A stretch of DNA of 64,000 bases from Petunia secreta. Taxonomy: Eukaryota; Streptophyta; Magnoliopsida; Solanales; Solanaceae. Below the pieces are notes generated by a model. The model had not been told where the DNA came from, searched no databases, and worked only from the letters and a program-made list of their open reading frames with translations. The position numbers and the translations under genes are program-made. Location of the stretch: the NCBI GenBank assembly GCA_029990175.1, contig JARKIP010000022.1, positions 22,852,001-22,916,000 on the forward strand, read 5' to 3'. Positions 19,116-29,760 of this stretch are shown one piece after another (position 1 is the first letter of the stretch; each line of letters starts with the position of its first letter).

Positions 19116-20470
19116 TATAGCAGATGGCGTAAGTTAGAGGGTACAAAAACAAGTCATTATCCCTCTTTAATACTTCCTAGGGGCGCGTAAAAGTTAACAT
19201 TACAAATAATTTGAGATGGATGGAGTATTCGATTATCCCTTTAATATGTGGGCCTCCTCTCCATTAACTTTTCCCACCTTCCATTTCCCCAATAACGTAA
19301 CAAAATTAATGGTTCTGACTTTTAACAAAACCAAGGTCCCTACTCTGCTCCTTTCTTATGGAAACTTTAATTTATTATTCGCCCATTTAATATAAATTAA
19401 ATTAACGCGTGGTATTAACTTCCAGTAGTTTATATTCAAGAATTAACTTGTAGAATATCATGTAGAAAAATAAAAATAACTATCTTTAATATTACGGACC
19501 CTTAATAATATTGATCGGAACTTCTACTCTTTAGACCACTCAATATAATTGAGGTAGCACCCCTATTTATAATAATACTAACAAACAGAGTCTACTTTAA
19601 CTTTAACTACAAAACCTATTCTAATACAGTTTGTCCTAAAAACCTTAGCTTTCTAGACAGGAATTAAATAAACTACCGAATAATGAAACCTAATCTTTCC
19701 CACATCAACTTTGAATTATCTTCAACATATCATCTATAATATTAAAACGCTATTTAGGTACCCACACACAAGATTGTGTTGTCAAGGTATCGAGATCATA
19801 AACACTAATGCGCAGACCCTAGACCTAAAGGCTGTTTACACTATACCACCGTATTAGCCATCCAATGCATTCCTCTTCACCTCAACTTGCACCCATTTTG
19901 CATGCTTATCTGCATATTGAACGCACACCAACCCTATGGACAAATTTTGTTACAGTCTACCTCTACCCGACTTTTTAGAAATTGAACGAGGGGATATCTT
20001 CCGTCCCTCCCTAATCTCTATGAGTATAGCTTTATTTGAGTTTTATCATTTCAACCGAATCTCATAACATGCATCCAAGCCAATTATGACATACCATGCC
20101 CATCTGTAAGTTGAAAACCTGAAAAGGATGTACAGTGGCTTAAACTATATATTTTTGTACTGTAAACTCTACTACAACTCAAATATATATGTGCCATATC
20201 TATAGTGGATAAAGTTCAGGGAATATAGATAATGTCTACATTATTATTGCTGATGTTATTCTTCCGCTTTTAATTTGTAAAAACGAACGAATATTGGCTT
20301 AAGTATGTTCGATGATATTATAAGCCTTTAATTTTCAAAATGAATGAACTTTTCATTAACGGGTGCCATTTTTACGAAAAATTGACCAATTAAAACGCCT
20401 TGGTAAATAAATCCGACTCCTCATAATCTGTAATCCTAAAGCTAACTTAAATATGCGACTTTTCATAATC
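19112..20470. other. Intergenic; holds a segmental duplicate
   Basis: The part at about 19885-20120 (GCATGCTTATCTGCATATTG to TTGAAAACCTG) matches 22830-23040 with many substitutions. No gene recognised. Confidence 0.5.
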
Positions 20471-20588
20471 CTAACGGTGCCAACTATAAATCTGATTCCT
20501 TTTAGCTTTTTCCAACATCTTGCTTCTTTTTTCACTATATTCTGTTTTTTCAGTTTTGTTCAGTTTCATTGAATAATCAATCACACAA

Positions 20589-20938
20589 ATGGACAATTCT
20601 ACCAATGCATCGGCACTCATTGGTGAACAACAGGTTGTTTGCTCTTTACTATTTCATGCACCTCCGATTGGATGGGCTTTAATTATATTATGTAAATTCG
20701 GCAATATTTGTTTTTTGATGCAGAAGGATAAAGCTTTATTCCATGAAAAAGTTGGGCGCGTTACCCAAGCACTGGAAAGGGTGCATCTGTTGGAGCTCAA
20801 ACTTCAGGAGGCACTCTTGGAACTAAATGCATCGCAGCATGATCTATTCCAAGTTGAGGGGGGGTCGAATTGCGCGTCGTACGGAAGAGGCAAAGACCGC
20901 GAAGAAAGCCATCATAAAAAATATTATTGAAGGTTGAA
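20589..20938 (+). CDS. Small coiled-coil gene with one intron and a probable frameshift
   Basis: A TATA-like CTATAAATC near 20482 and a pyrimidine-rich leader precede the ATG. Exon 1 codes for 15 residues ending GEQQ. The intron 20634-20723 has GT..AG borders and is 90 bases, so reading through it also stays in frame. Exon 2 encodes a coiled coil (LFHEKVGRVTQALERV, LLELKLQEALLEL). At a run of seven G near 20857 the current frame turns into an unlikely tail. The +1 frame instead continues as a basic helix (RIARRTEEAKTAKKAIIK) to TGA at 20936-20938, which looks like the original C-terminus. So either a base was lost or gained in the G-run, or the assembly has a homopolymer error. Function unknown. 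Confidence 0.5.
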
Positions 20939-22557
20939 AATTGTTGGTCGGGATATGACAATTTGTGCTTTTTACTAGGCATGGTTATTTATAATTAACA
21001 GCCTTTACTTAAAGGCTGTTTTATGTTCATGTTATCGGAACCATATATTTTAATTTTCTACATAAAGTCAGTTGTTGTGTTGTTACATTTGGTTCTCACG
21101 TGTTCCATGTTGGGTCCAAAATGATTTGTCTAGTCGTCGAATGTGTTGAATTGTTTTTATAAATTAGAGTGCAATATGTGCGTAGATTATTACTGCCTGA
21201 TTAGAAACAAATATATGTGATAGTAACTAATTGTTAATAACTTTATCTATGCCATCAGATAGAAAATGGGAGCCAATTTATCAGTTCGAAAGACAAGATG
21301 CACAAGTCTGGCTGCCAAATTGAGTTGGTAGTTGTTAGTGTTGCTTGAAATTTTCATTCCATCCAGTCATGTAGACCATAACTTGTACGACACCAACCAC
21401 ATCTTCTGTTTATCCCGCTAGGGTATTGCCTGTTGTTTTAAGTTTGTGCGATTTCTTTGTCAGGGCGCTCTATGATTTTTATCGCGTTTGGTAAGTAGTT
21501 TTAGTTGTTCGGTCGTTCGGTTTTGTTTGTTGTTCTGATATGAACCTACTGTATTGTCGTGGTTGCCTTTTGCAAGGTTTAGTTGAACGACTTTCGTTGT
21601 ACTGTCTTCAGTGAAACTTATTGTACTGATCGTTGTGTTATCGTCGTCTTCACTATCTTTCGTGCACGGGACTTAGGCTACTGTAACTCCATCATGTCAA
21701 CTAAAAAAAAAATTAATAACCTTCCTACTTACCTTTTTAGACCCCATTAGAGGTTTCGTATAACCGGAAAAGTGTGCAAGGGAAACTATTTCACTATGAT
21801 CTATTTAAGCCTAACGACGGTGCTAAGATATTTGACACTAAAAATTAAGACTAGTAAACTCTTTGAAAACCTAAAGAATGCGTAAATTAATACGGAGTAG
21901 AACTCTTCGATTTTGAAAAAATCTTTCATTTCCCTCTTATTTTGCATGATAAGAATGAATCTTTTCTCCACCAACTGCTACTATAAATGAGGGAACTGTC
22001 AGGTGAGATCATTTACTGCTCCATATCGTGCATTTTTAGGGTTGTGGACATCCAATCAGCAGACGTGAGCACAGTTTGGCTCGGCAGACGATGCATTGAG
22101 TGGTGAATTCAGCGGTGTAGGCTAGAGTGGGTCGTAATTTAGGGTTTAGAGCATAGTTCTTTGGAATTAGAGGGATTGCAGCCACACCCAAATGTGTGGA
22201 CTTGGCAACAACAACATTTAATGTATTGTCTTAGCCTTGCTGTTTTGTTTTTGATGTATTTCATCAGTATCATCAATACCACAAATGAACGAATTTTTGG
22301 CATGCCACTATAATTTCCACAACTATCCACATAAATACTTGATGAATGCACCACAACGACACGACCATCCACATTATATTTTCATCCACCACAATGGTAT
22401 TTAAAGTAACAATCAAATTAGACGTTGTAATCATAATTAGAATACAGTACAGTACATGGGACAGTCAAATTAACCATACACATTGCCTTCCAGCCCTATC
22501 AGATCTACTTTCATTAGATAGTCACTTACACCTCTTGAGATATGATATTGTCATAAA
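20939..22557. other. Intergenic; holds a promoter-like duplicate
   Basis: The part at about 22320-22372 (CACCACAACGACACGACCAT) matches, inverted, 3055-3130 near the duplicated exon. Both copies lie beside a CCACATT box. No gene supported. Confidence 0.4.
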
Positions 22558-22830
22558 TTAGGTGTTTTGATTTGCATTCATTGATTCTTTGAACCCCTCC
22601 CATGTCTTGTATTGAATGTTACTTATTACTTTTTGCGGACGTCCCACAAGCTCATCAGCACCCAATGGACAAGCCTCGCATGTCAGATCTAAACATTTAA
22701 CGGGGCTGGAAGCCCTCGAAACTAGAAACCCTAACGCACAAAGTCCAACCAATAATAATACACTTACACGATACCACTGAATATGCCTGCCATTCAACGC
22801 GCTCCGCAGGCCAATTCCTGTTTCACTCAT
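22558..22830 (-). CDS. Small single-pass membrane protein (hypothetical)
   Basis: The ATG-started frame gives 90 residues. After about 19 polar residues comes a hydrophobic span (VSVLLLVGLCALGFLV). It is followed by a Cys-containing polar part (CLDLTCEACPLGADE) and a charged tail. That is the layout of a type II or signal-anchored protein. Codon composition looks like coding DNA. It could also be the first exon of a larger gene, since signal anchors of this form start many plant Golgi enzymes. No family recognised. Confidence 0.4.
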   Translation of the reverse strand: MSETGIGLRSALNGRHIQWYRVSVLLLVGLCALGFLVSRASSPVKCLDLTCEACPLGADELVGRPQKVISNIQYKTWEGFKESMNANQNT

Positions 22831-23091
22831 TTGGCATGCTTATCAGCATATTGAATGTGCACCAGCCCTATGGAGAAATTTTGTTACACACTACCTCAAC
22901 CCGACTTTTGACCTGAACGAGGCTACCCTATCCCTATAAAGATAGCTTTTCTTGAGTTTTACTATCGCCGTCCACTCGTAAAGCATCAACAAGACAAGTG
23001 CATGCTTTCGCCGACGTGTATACGTTGAAAATCCGGAAAGTAAATACTCTAGCCACTGCAACTGACAATTTCTTTTTTTTACTGACGTCCC
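22831..23091. repeat. Segmental duplicate of 19885-20120
   Basis: Shared blocks include GCATGCTTATCAGCATATTG and AAATTTTGTTACA followed by ACTACCTCAACCCGACTTTT. It lies directly upstream of the membrane-protein ORF on the minus strand, so it may be a copied promoter. Confidence 0.55.
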
Positions 23092-23339
23092 TTTCTTCTT
23101 TTCATCGGCAGGTGGGTGATGCAGGCCATACCACAGTAAAGATTCCTGCAAATCCCTCAAAAAAGGAAAACGAAAGATCTTTCAATACTCAGTAACACAA
23201 TCTCACTGATGCTACTTTCTTCTTTTCATCGGCAGGTGTGTGATGTAGGCCACACCACAGTAAAGATTCCTGCAAATCCCTCAAAAAAGGAGAACGAAAT
23301 ATCTTTCAATACTATACATAATGACACGGACGAACACAG
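23092..23339. repeat. 124-bp tandem duplication
   Basis: TTTCTTCTTTTCATCGGCAG starts at 23092 and at 23216, and both copies run through CCACAGTAAAGATTCCTGC to TCTTTCAATACT. Few differences, so it is recent. Confidence 0.9.
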
Positions 23340-23999
23340 AAGATAATAGATTTGATGTATCGAGTCTTGATGGGCTCTTTTGTACCTTGCATGTTCGATT
23401 ATATTGTACTGTATAAATAGTAATTACTAGCACCAATTATTTGTACTCCCTGCGTACCAAATTAGTTGACGCTTTAGTAAGATTCATTTTTCATTTGGCA
23501 CAAATTAGTTGTCGCTTCTAAATTTCAAGACTATTTTTGCCAATCCTCTCCAGCTACACACGTAACCCTAATTATTAACTGTATTGTCAGAAAGTATTTA
23601 ATAGTCATATACGGAGCTATTGTTGTGTTAAATTGATTAAATAAGAGCACTTATCATGGTTTTGCTGCATTTTGTAGGTTGAATATATTGGAGAAGAGCT
23701 ATGGAAGAAACAAGTAAAAAAGACATCAAGTTGAAGAAAAAGAAGAAAACTGGCTAGTCTGACAAAAACTCAACCGAAATATGGCTATGCGTAAAACAGT
23801 GACTAAGTTGAGCATCGAAAAACTGGCTTGCAGGTCAACTTTCACTACCAGAGTGGCTATATGACAAAAAATCAGCCATTTCTTTGTTTTAACCTAGGGA
23901 TAATTTTGGGGAAAATATGGTAATTACTTTGGGACTACAAATAGATAGTTTACCATAGTTTACATATCTTTGGCTACTTTTCCAACTTGGGAGCAAGAA

Positions 24000-26554
24000 T
24001 GAAACGACCTCGGTCAGTCGTTTCAGAAGTTAGGACTCCGATTGGCGTGCTGATAATTTTAAAATATTTGTAATATTCATTAGGACCTGTCTGTAAAATT
24101 TGAGCTAAATCAGACCTCGTTTGGTAGGCATCGGAAGAAGGTTTCAGTTTTTATTGTCAATAAATATTAAAAAGAGATTTTTTAGCTCGGTTTGGCGAAT
24201 GAGCTCCGATTCGAAATCCGAAAGCGCCGTTAGGTTCGTATGATTATTTGTGACTTTTGTGATTTTTCGAAAGTGAATTTCGATGTTGTTCGGCTAGTTT
24301 CCGCTAAAATGCCGAAAGTTAAATAATTTGACTTCTTTTCCATTTAAATTCGAATCTTGAGTTTCGGGAGTCCAATTTGAGATCCGCCTTCGCGAGTATG
24401 TTACATATATTTTGTATGACTTGTATGCAAAAGTTGGAATTATTTCGAATGTCATAGGGTACCGTTTTAATTTTGATCGCGAAAAGAAAAAAAAAGAAAA
24501 AAGAAAAGAACTAAAGAAACAAAATGGTCGGTGGGTCCTTAGCTTAAATGCTAAGGACGAGGCAGTTTTGAAGTTGTATACAAAAAAAACGCAGAAGGGG
24601 AAATGAAAACGCAGAAATGAAAAAATGCCAGAGAATGAGAAAAGGGGTCGGAGAAAAGTAGAATTATTACGTGTGTTTGAATATATTTTGACGGTAAAAC
24701 TTGGGATATTATACATCGTTTTAATAAGTTTCATTAATAGTTTAAAGGGTCAAATGGACCCTGATAATGGAATGGATTATATATTCGTACTCAGTGAGTT
24801 ACGGGCAACATATAGATGTAATTTATTTGGGGTTTGGTTATGTGGCGTCAAACCCTGTATATAGGTCTGGCCTGCGTATTGCGTATGCAAATAGGGTATC
24901 AGGTTCCTACCTGGATTACCCTAAGATGTGGGGAATGAAGCCTTTAGCCTTATTTTATATAGTTTTCTGCTTATTGAATACAGTGGGATCGTTTGGCAAT
25001 GAATCCAAAGGACAAAGCGGTTATTGAGTGGTTGTACTAACTTTTGGAAGAGGTAAGTGTTTATATCCATTTCTTTGGAGGCACCTGGCCTCATGGATTT
25101 TCTACCACGTGTTTTCTTACGTGTGTAGCTACCGATAGGCGTACTCATTACGCCTTAGCTTTGAATTTACATTGTATATTATACGTTATGCCCTGTTGTT
25201 GGTATTGCATTGAACATATGAACATTGCACTCTGGTTTTGAGCATTGCATATACTTCCCGGTTGGCGATGAGAGTCCCGCACCGGCGAAGGGTCATTATT
25301 GCATATACTTCCCGGTTGGCGAAGAGAGTCCCGCACCGGCGAAGGGTCATTATTGCATATACTTCCCGGTTGGCGATGAGAGTCCCGCACCGGCGAAGGG
25401 TCATTATTGCATATACTTCCCGGTTGGCGATGAGAGTCCCGCACCGGTGGAGGGTCATTATTGCATATACTTCCCGGTTGGCGATGAGAGTCCCGCACCG
25501 GTGAAGGGTCATCACTGCATATACTTCCCGGTAATCGATGAGAGTCCCGAGCCGGTGAAGGGTCATTATTGCGTATATCTCCTGGTAGACGATGAGAGTC
25601 CCGCGCCGGAGATAGGTATCAGGCCTATGTGACTGCATTGTATCATACCGCATTTATCCCATCTCATTGCCCCACATACTGACTATTGTGTGTATTGTAT
25701 TGTGTTTTATGTATGCGGTATGTACACCATGTTGTGGACATATCTCAGTTTGCCTATATATTTCTAGCTCGTATTCTGGGTTGCATGAATCGGGTTGCAC
25801 GCCGCAACGGTATAAATATATAGATCGGGTTGCACGGTGCAACGGTATAAATATATGGATCGGCTTGAACACCGCGACAGTATGATGTATTTCTGATTGT
25901 TGATATGTTCGGGATACCTATATGTTCTGGCTATCTTACGTTCCTGGTTGTTAATGAGTTTGTGATTCCATACGTATTTCTAGTTATTATCTGGCTCTGC
26001 CTTTGCATAATTTAAATAAGAGGAATTTGGTTTATCTGTTTCTTTTCTCCCTTGCTAGCTATCCTATTCTTTGAGGTGGCTAGTCTGCCCCACTTATTGA
26101 GTCTTTTTGACTCACCCTTGTTTGTTGTTTGTTTCTTGTCTATCTATTTCGTTTCGGCAGGTTCGCTCCAGAATTGAGTTCGCCACATTGTGAAGGAGCG
26201 AAGACGACTTCAGCTCTCAGGGTGAGCCAGCTTTCATTCCGGATGGCCACCAGTTTATTGTTTATTATTTCAGTTGCAGTTTGCTCCCTTCAGGAGGTAT
26301 TTGTTTTCTTCTGTACTCTTAGATGTCTAGTCTGGATAGCCCTAAACCTAGTATGTTGGGTAGTTAGCTGTAATTTCTTTTGTACAACTTAAAGGTATCA
26401 GTATGTTTGTGTTTTTTTTTTTTTTAGGTCTTGTTCTTATTTATTAGTTGGATTTATATTTATTTTCCTAATTTAATTGGTAAGGGTTCGCCCGACGGGT
26501 CTAGGGTAGGATGTCGGGTGCCCGCACAGCCTAACCGGATTTCGGGTCGTGTCA
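24000..26554 (+). mobile_element. Solo LTR of a Ty3-type element (2,555 bp)
   Basis: It runs from TGAAACGACCTCGG to CGGGTCGTGTCA. The exact TSD AAGAA lies at 23995-23999 and 26555-26559. No internal region is present, so the element was reduced by LTR-LTR recombination. Both ends match the LTR at 60138-62524, but the middle differs. A 54-bp tandem array lies at 25245-25622. Confidence 0.9.
25245..25622. repeat. 54-bp tandem repeat, seven units
   Basis: The unit starts TTGCATATACTTCCCGGTTG and ends GAAGGGTCATTA. Early units are almost identical; the last two are diverged. Because 54 is a multiple of three, false ORFs appear in several frames. Confidence 0.95.
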
Positions 26555-27089
26555 AAGAATCATCAACAATCCTTGGAGATTGAAGACTGGGTGCACTTTA
26601 ATGAGCAATTCTTTATCCCTTTCTTTATTTCTTTGATTTGTATTGCTACATTTGGATGATTTGTATTGCTGCATTTGGATAGTTGATGTAAGTTTGAATA
26701 TAATGACACTAAAGTTACATGTCTACTTTTCTAATTAAAGACTCGGGAGAGATTAGTAAGCGTAGAATAGTGAAGCTAGCGAGGATTTGGGATGATCGCA
26801 TCACTTTGTTCCTTGTGGACTCGACCCCGACTCCTAGTTGTGTAAATTGTATTGCGATGACCATTCATACCTCAAGCCGAGGTGTGTGTTGAGCGTTGTT
26901 AAACTTATAGAGGCCAACTTACTCGGGATGGAGGGAGTAAAAGTCAAAGCAATTATAGTTATGACGTCGCCTTTTCATTAACCATTGCATGTTTAACTTG
27001 ACATATGGGCCATAATATATCGAAAGTTAGAACATCGTGTAATTATAAGTATACTTCAATTCTTTCTTTTGTTCTAAATATATATATTA

Positions 27090-27304
27090 CTCCCTCCGCC
27101 CCAAATTAATTGTCACTTTAGGAGAAATGGTTTGTCCCAAATTGGTTGTCTCTTTAGGATTTCAAGGCTATATTTACTAGTTCTTCCCAACTATACCCTT
27201 AATAATTTAAAAAACAAAATCCAACAAAGTTAATAATCAAACATTAAATAAGGGTAACATTGTGTGAAAAGCTGAATGTGACAACTACAATGGGATGGAG
27301 GGTG
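27090..27304. mobile_element. Stowaway-type MITE
   Basis: Ends CTCCCTCCGCCCCAAATTAA and a complementary ATGGGATGGAGGG, flanked by TA. Same family as the outer MITE at 6238. Confidence 0.75.
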
Positions 27305-27393
27305 TATTTCTCGATAAGATTTGTTGTAGTAGCAGGAGGGCAACGTTGTAGGATTAGTTAGGTGAATTTTTCAACAAGTTGCATAAAATGCTA

Positions 27394-27567
27394 CTCCCTC
27401 CCTCTCGTATTATGTGAGGTACTTTGACTTGACACGGAGTTTAAGAAATAAGTAATATTTTTGAAACTTGTTGTTTATAACAAACCCATAGAAATTTGTG
27501 CGGTTGAGAATCATCCATAAAGTTGAAAAAGAATAAAAATGTGTCCTATAACTTGGGACGGATGGAG
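27394..27567. mobile_element. MITE of a second CTCCCTCC family
   Basis: Ends CTCCCTCCCTCTCGTATTAT and ATAACTTGGGACGGATGGAG between TA dinucleotides. Internal GAGTTTAAGAAATAA is shared with 28951 and the fragment at 39009. Confidence 0.7.
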
Positions 27568-27574
27568 TAAAAGA

Positions 27575-27810
27575 GTAAGATCCCGTATGATCACGCCTAA
27601 CTTATAAGCACTTAACTGCTTTTTGAGTGTTTTGGTAACTAAAAGAACAAAGAGCTTATAAGCACGTTTTAGCTTAAATTAACCCAAAAAGATAAGTTAC
27701 GAAATCCAAACTTCTCAACAGTGTCTTATAAAGCCACTTATGGCTCAGACATGTAGACTGTTTGGGTAAGCATAATAGTAGCTTATAAAGCACATATATC
27801 TTCTTAGACT
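27575..27810. repeat. Dispersed repeat with AGCTTATAAGC-type blocks
   Basis: Several GCTTATAAGC/ACTTATAAGC palindromic blocks are spread over about 230 bases. This is the look of a non-autonomous hAT-like MITE, but the ends are not clear. Confidence 0.35.
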
Positions 27811-27949
27811 ACTCCATAAGACACTTGGGTATCAATTTGGGGGTTGGGATTTTTTCTCCATTATTATTTGCTGCATGCATTAAATATCAATAGATCCTAT
27901 GATACTTTCCATGCACTTGGATACTGTCCATGTGACTTTGTTTTCTCAT

Positions 27950-28203
27950 CCCTCCGTCTAAAATTAGTTGACGCATTAGCAAGATTCATTTGTCCCAATT
28001 TAGTTGACATGTAACAAATTTCAAGACTATTTTTGTTAGGTCTTTCCCTTAATTATTCAGATATTCTCAAAAATTATTTCAGTCATATCTTAAACAAGGA
28101 TAACACAGTAAAATATATACTATAATTATCGATTTTCTTAATGGGCGATTGGGCGTACAATGTCTGAAACTTGAAAGTGTCGACTAATTTGGGACGGAGG
28201 GAG
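27950..28203. mobile_element. Stowaway-type MITE
   Basis: Left end CCTCCGTCTAAAATTAGTTG, right end GTCGACTAATTTGGGACGGA continuing GGGAG before TA. The ends are clear inverted repeats. Confidence 0.75.
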
Positions 28204-28950
28204 TATTTGTTTGATAATTAAAGGCTACCAAATTCCCTTAACAAATTTGCATCGGTACATTCATCTATACAAACTACGGAGTATAACTGTATAAGCGGGC
28301 TCTAAACATCAGCAATACATTCAGCAATCTATGTGAACTGTATATTGAGACCACAATTATTCTTTTTTTATAATTAAATCTTCACGTCTATACTATAAAT
28401 GGTCGAAGCCAAATATAAAGATAGTGCACAAGTACATTATTAATTAAAATAGCTGTGATAATTCTTTACACCAGGGGACCAAACGATCCTACAATTGTCA
28501 GCCTAGGACAATGAAGGAGTGAGAGTAACCAATAACTTTATGAAAACCACATCTGGCACTAATAGCCGAAAATAATGAAATAAGGTTTTGATTTTCAGTT
28601 CTAACATATTGTGGAATGCTTTTTCAAAACATTACCTCCTGTTGGGTTTTAAAGGTGGTCTTAGTGGAATAAAGCGAGTGAAAATTGAGCTTAAATGATA
28701 AAAAGAATATATCCGTATATAAATATGAAAAGAGACGGGAGAGTTGATGAAAAGAGTAATACCAATATTTGGAAGACAAAAAAAGGTGATACATTAAATA
28801 ATGATAAAAGGAAAATATAAAGAGAAGAATATAAATATGTTTGACAAAACGGTAATTGGGATGTCCTACATGATAGTGGGGATGTCAGCCTGCACAGAGC
28901 CAATGAATCTCAAAGAAGACCCTTTATGAAGTTCATAAAAGCTAAAATAT
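28204..28950. other. AT-rich spacer between MITEs
   Basis: No gene or repeat recognised. Confidence 0.4.
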
Positions 28951-29191
28951 TACTCCCTCCGTTCCATATTATGTGTCATAGTTTGAGTCGGCACAAAGTT
29001 TAAGAAATAAAGGAAGACTTCTGAAACTTGTAGTGTAAAATAAGTCAAAGATATTTGTGTTGTTGTAAATCATTTCAGTAATGGAAAAATTGTAATTTTA
29101 AATTTAAATTGTTACCAAATTTAGAATGCTGCCATTCTTTTTGGAACAGACGAATAAGGAAATGTTGCCACATAAATTGGAACGAAGTGAG
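28951..29191. mobile_element. MITE of the 27394 family
   Basis: Starts CTCCCTCCGTTCCATATTAT and ends in a decayed AAATTGGAACGAAGTGAG. It shares the GTTTAAGAAATAAAG block. Confidence 0.65.
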
Positions 29192-29359
29192 TAATCATCA
29201 AGTTCTATTTTGTGTGGCATGATAACCTTCATCTGTATAGTTGCTCTTGCATTGAAGTCTCTCTAATCAATCGATAGAAGAGAGAAAACCATGGCGGACG
29301 CACAGCTCGTGAAAATATGGGACCTTCCAGAAAAAGTGTCCTTGCAACCAAAATACGAG

Positions 29360-29659
29360 CTAATGCAGAGTAACTATTTGGAGTTGGAATTCATTTGTTG
29401 AAGAACTCCGCATGACAAGAGGAATATCACAACATTTCACTAATTTAGGAGTTGAGTGCACAGTAATCGGTGCACACACTAAATCGAAGTCAATCCAAAG
29501 AGCGCAATTAAGATCCCCATCTGACTTCATGACTTGGCGTACTCCGTTCTTCCAATCATGGATGGAAGAACAGATGAAGAAAAACGTGCATATTCTTTGA
29601 TTTAAATCTAAATGAGGGAGTAGTTTTGGGAATCTTACACCAGGACCGAAGGCAAACAC
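29360..29659 (-). pseudogene. Paralogue of the FBD-locus 5' part
   Basis: The frame contains IHDWKNGVRQVMKSD and DFDLVCAPITVHSTP, matching 5959-5732. DNA similarity extends upstream to the TATA region, which the solo LTR at 29761 has split. No FBD part is found downstream here. Domain not recognised; probably dead. Confidence 0.4.
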
Positions 29660-29760
29660 TTTTTAAGATAAGGAATCAATATTTTTCATGAGAAATATTT
29701 GCAAGGAATGAAGTGTTCCCATAAGAAGAATTTGGATTCTACAACTACCACTACCCTTAT

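Larger units (their letters stand above)
23444..26938. mobile_element. Stowaway-type MITE split by later insertions
   Basis: The left end (CTCCCTGCGTACCAAATTAG, 23444) and the right end (CTCGGGATGGAGGGAG, near 26923-26938) are complementary and belong to the family at 27950. Between them is an old repeat of about 0.7 kb. Its right end (TTCCTTGTGGACTCGACCCC) looks like the tail of a Ty3 LTR. Inside that repeat is the solo LTR at 24000. Confidence 0.5.

Noticed and set aside
25245..25622. CRISPR-like look of the 54-bp array
   Set aside because: Units are contiguous without spacers, in a plant LTR; it is a tandem repeat.
25148..25653. Long ORFs on both strands of the repeat array
   Set aside because: A 54-bp period keeps any open frame open; these are artefacts of the repeat.
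26129..26392. 87-codon ORF also present at 60560-60297
   Set aside because: Both lie in the same part of homologous LTRs and differ mostly by amino-acid-changing substitutions, so there is no sign of selection. The start is not a clear ATG.
28691..28903. Hydrophobic 70-codon ORF
   Set aside because: AT-rich composition gives Phe/Leu/Ile runs by chance; no other evidence.
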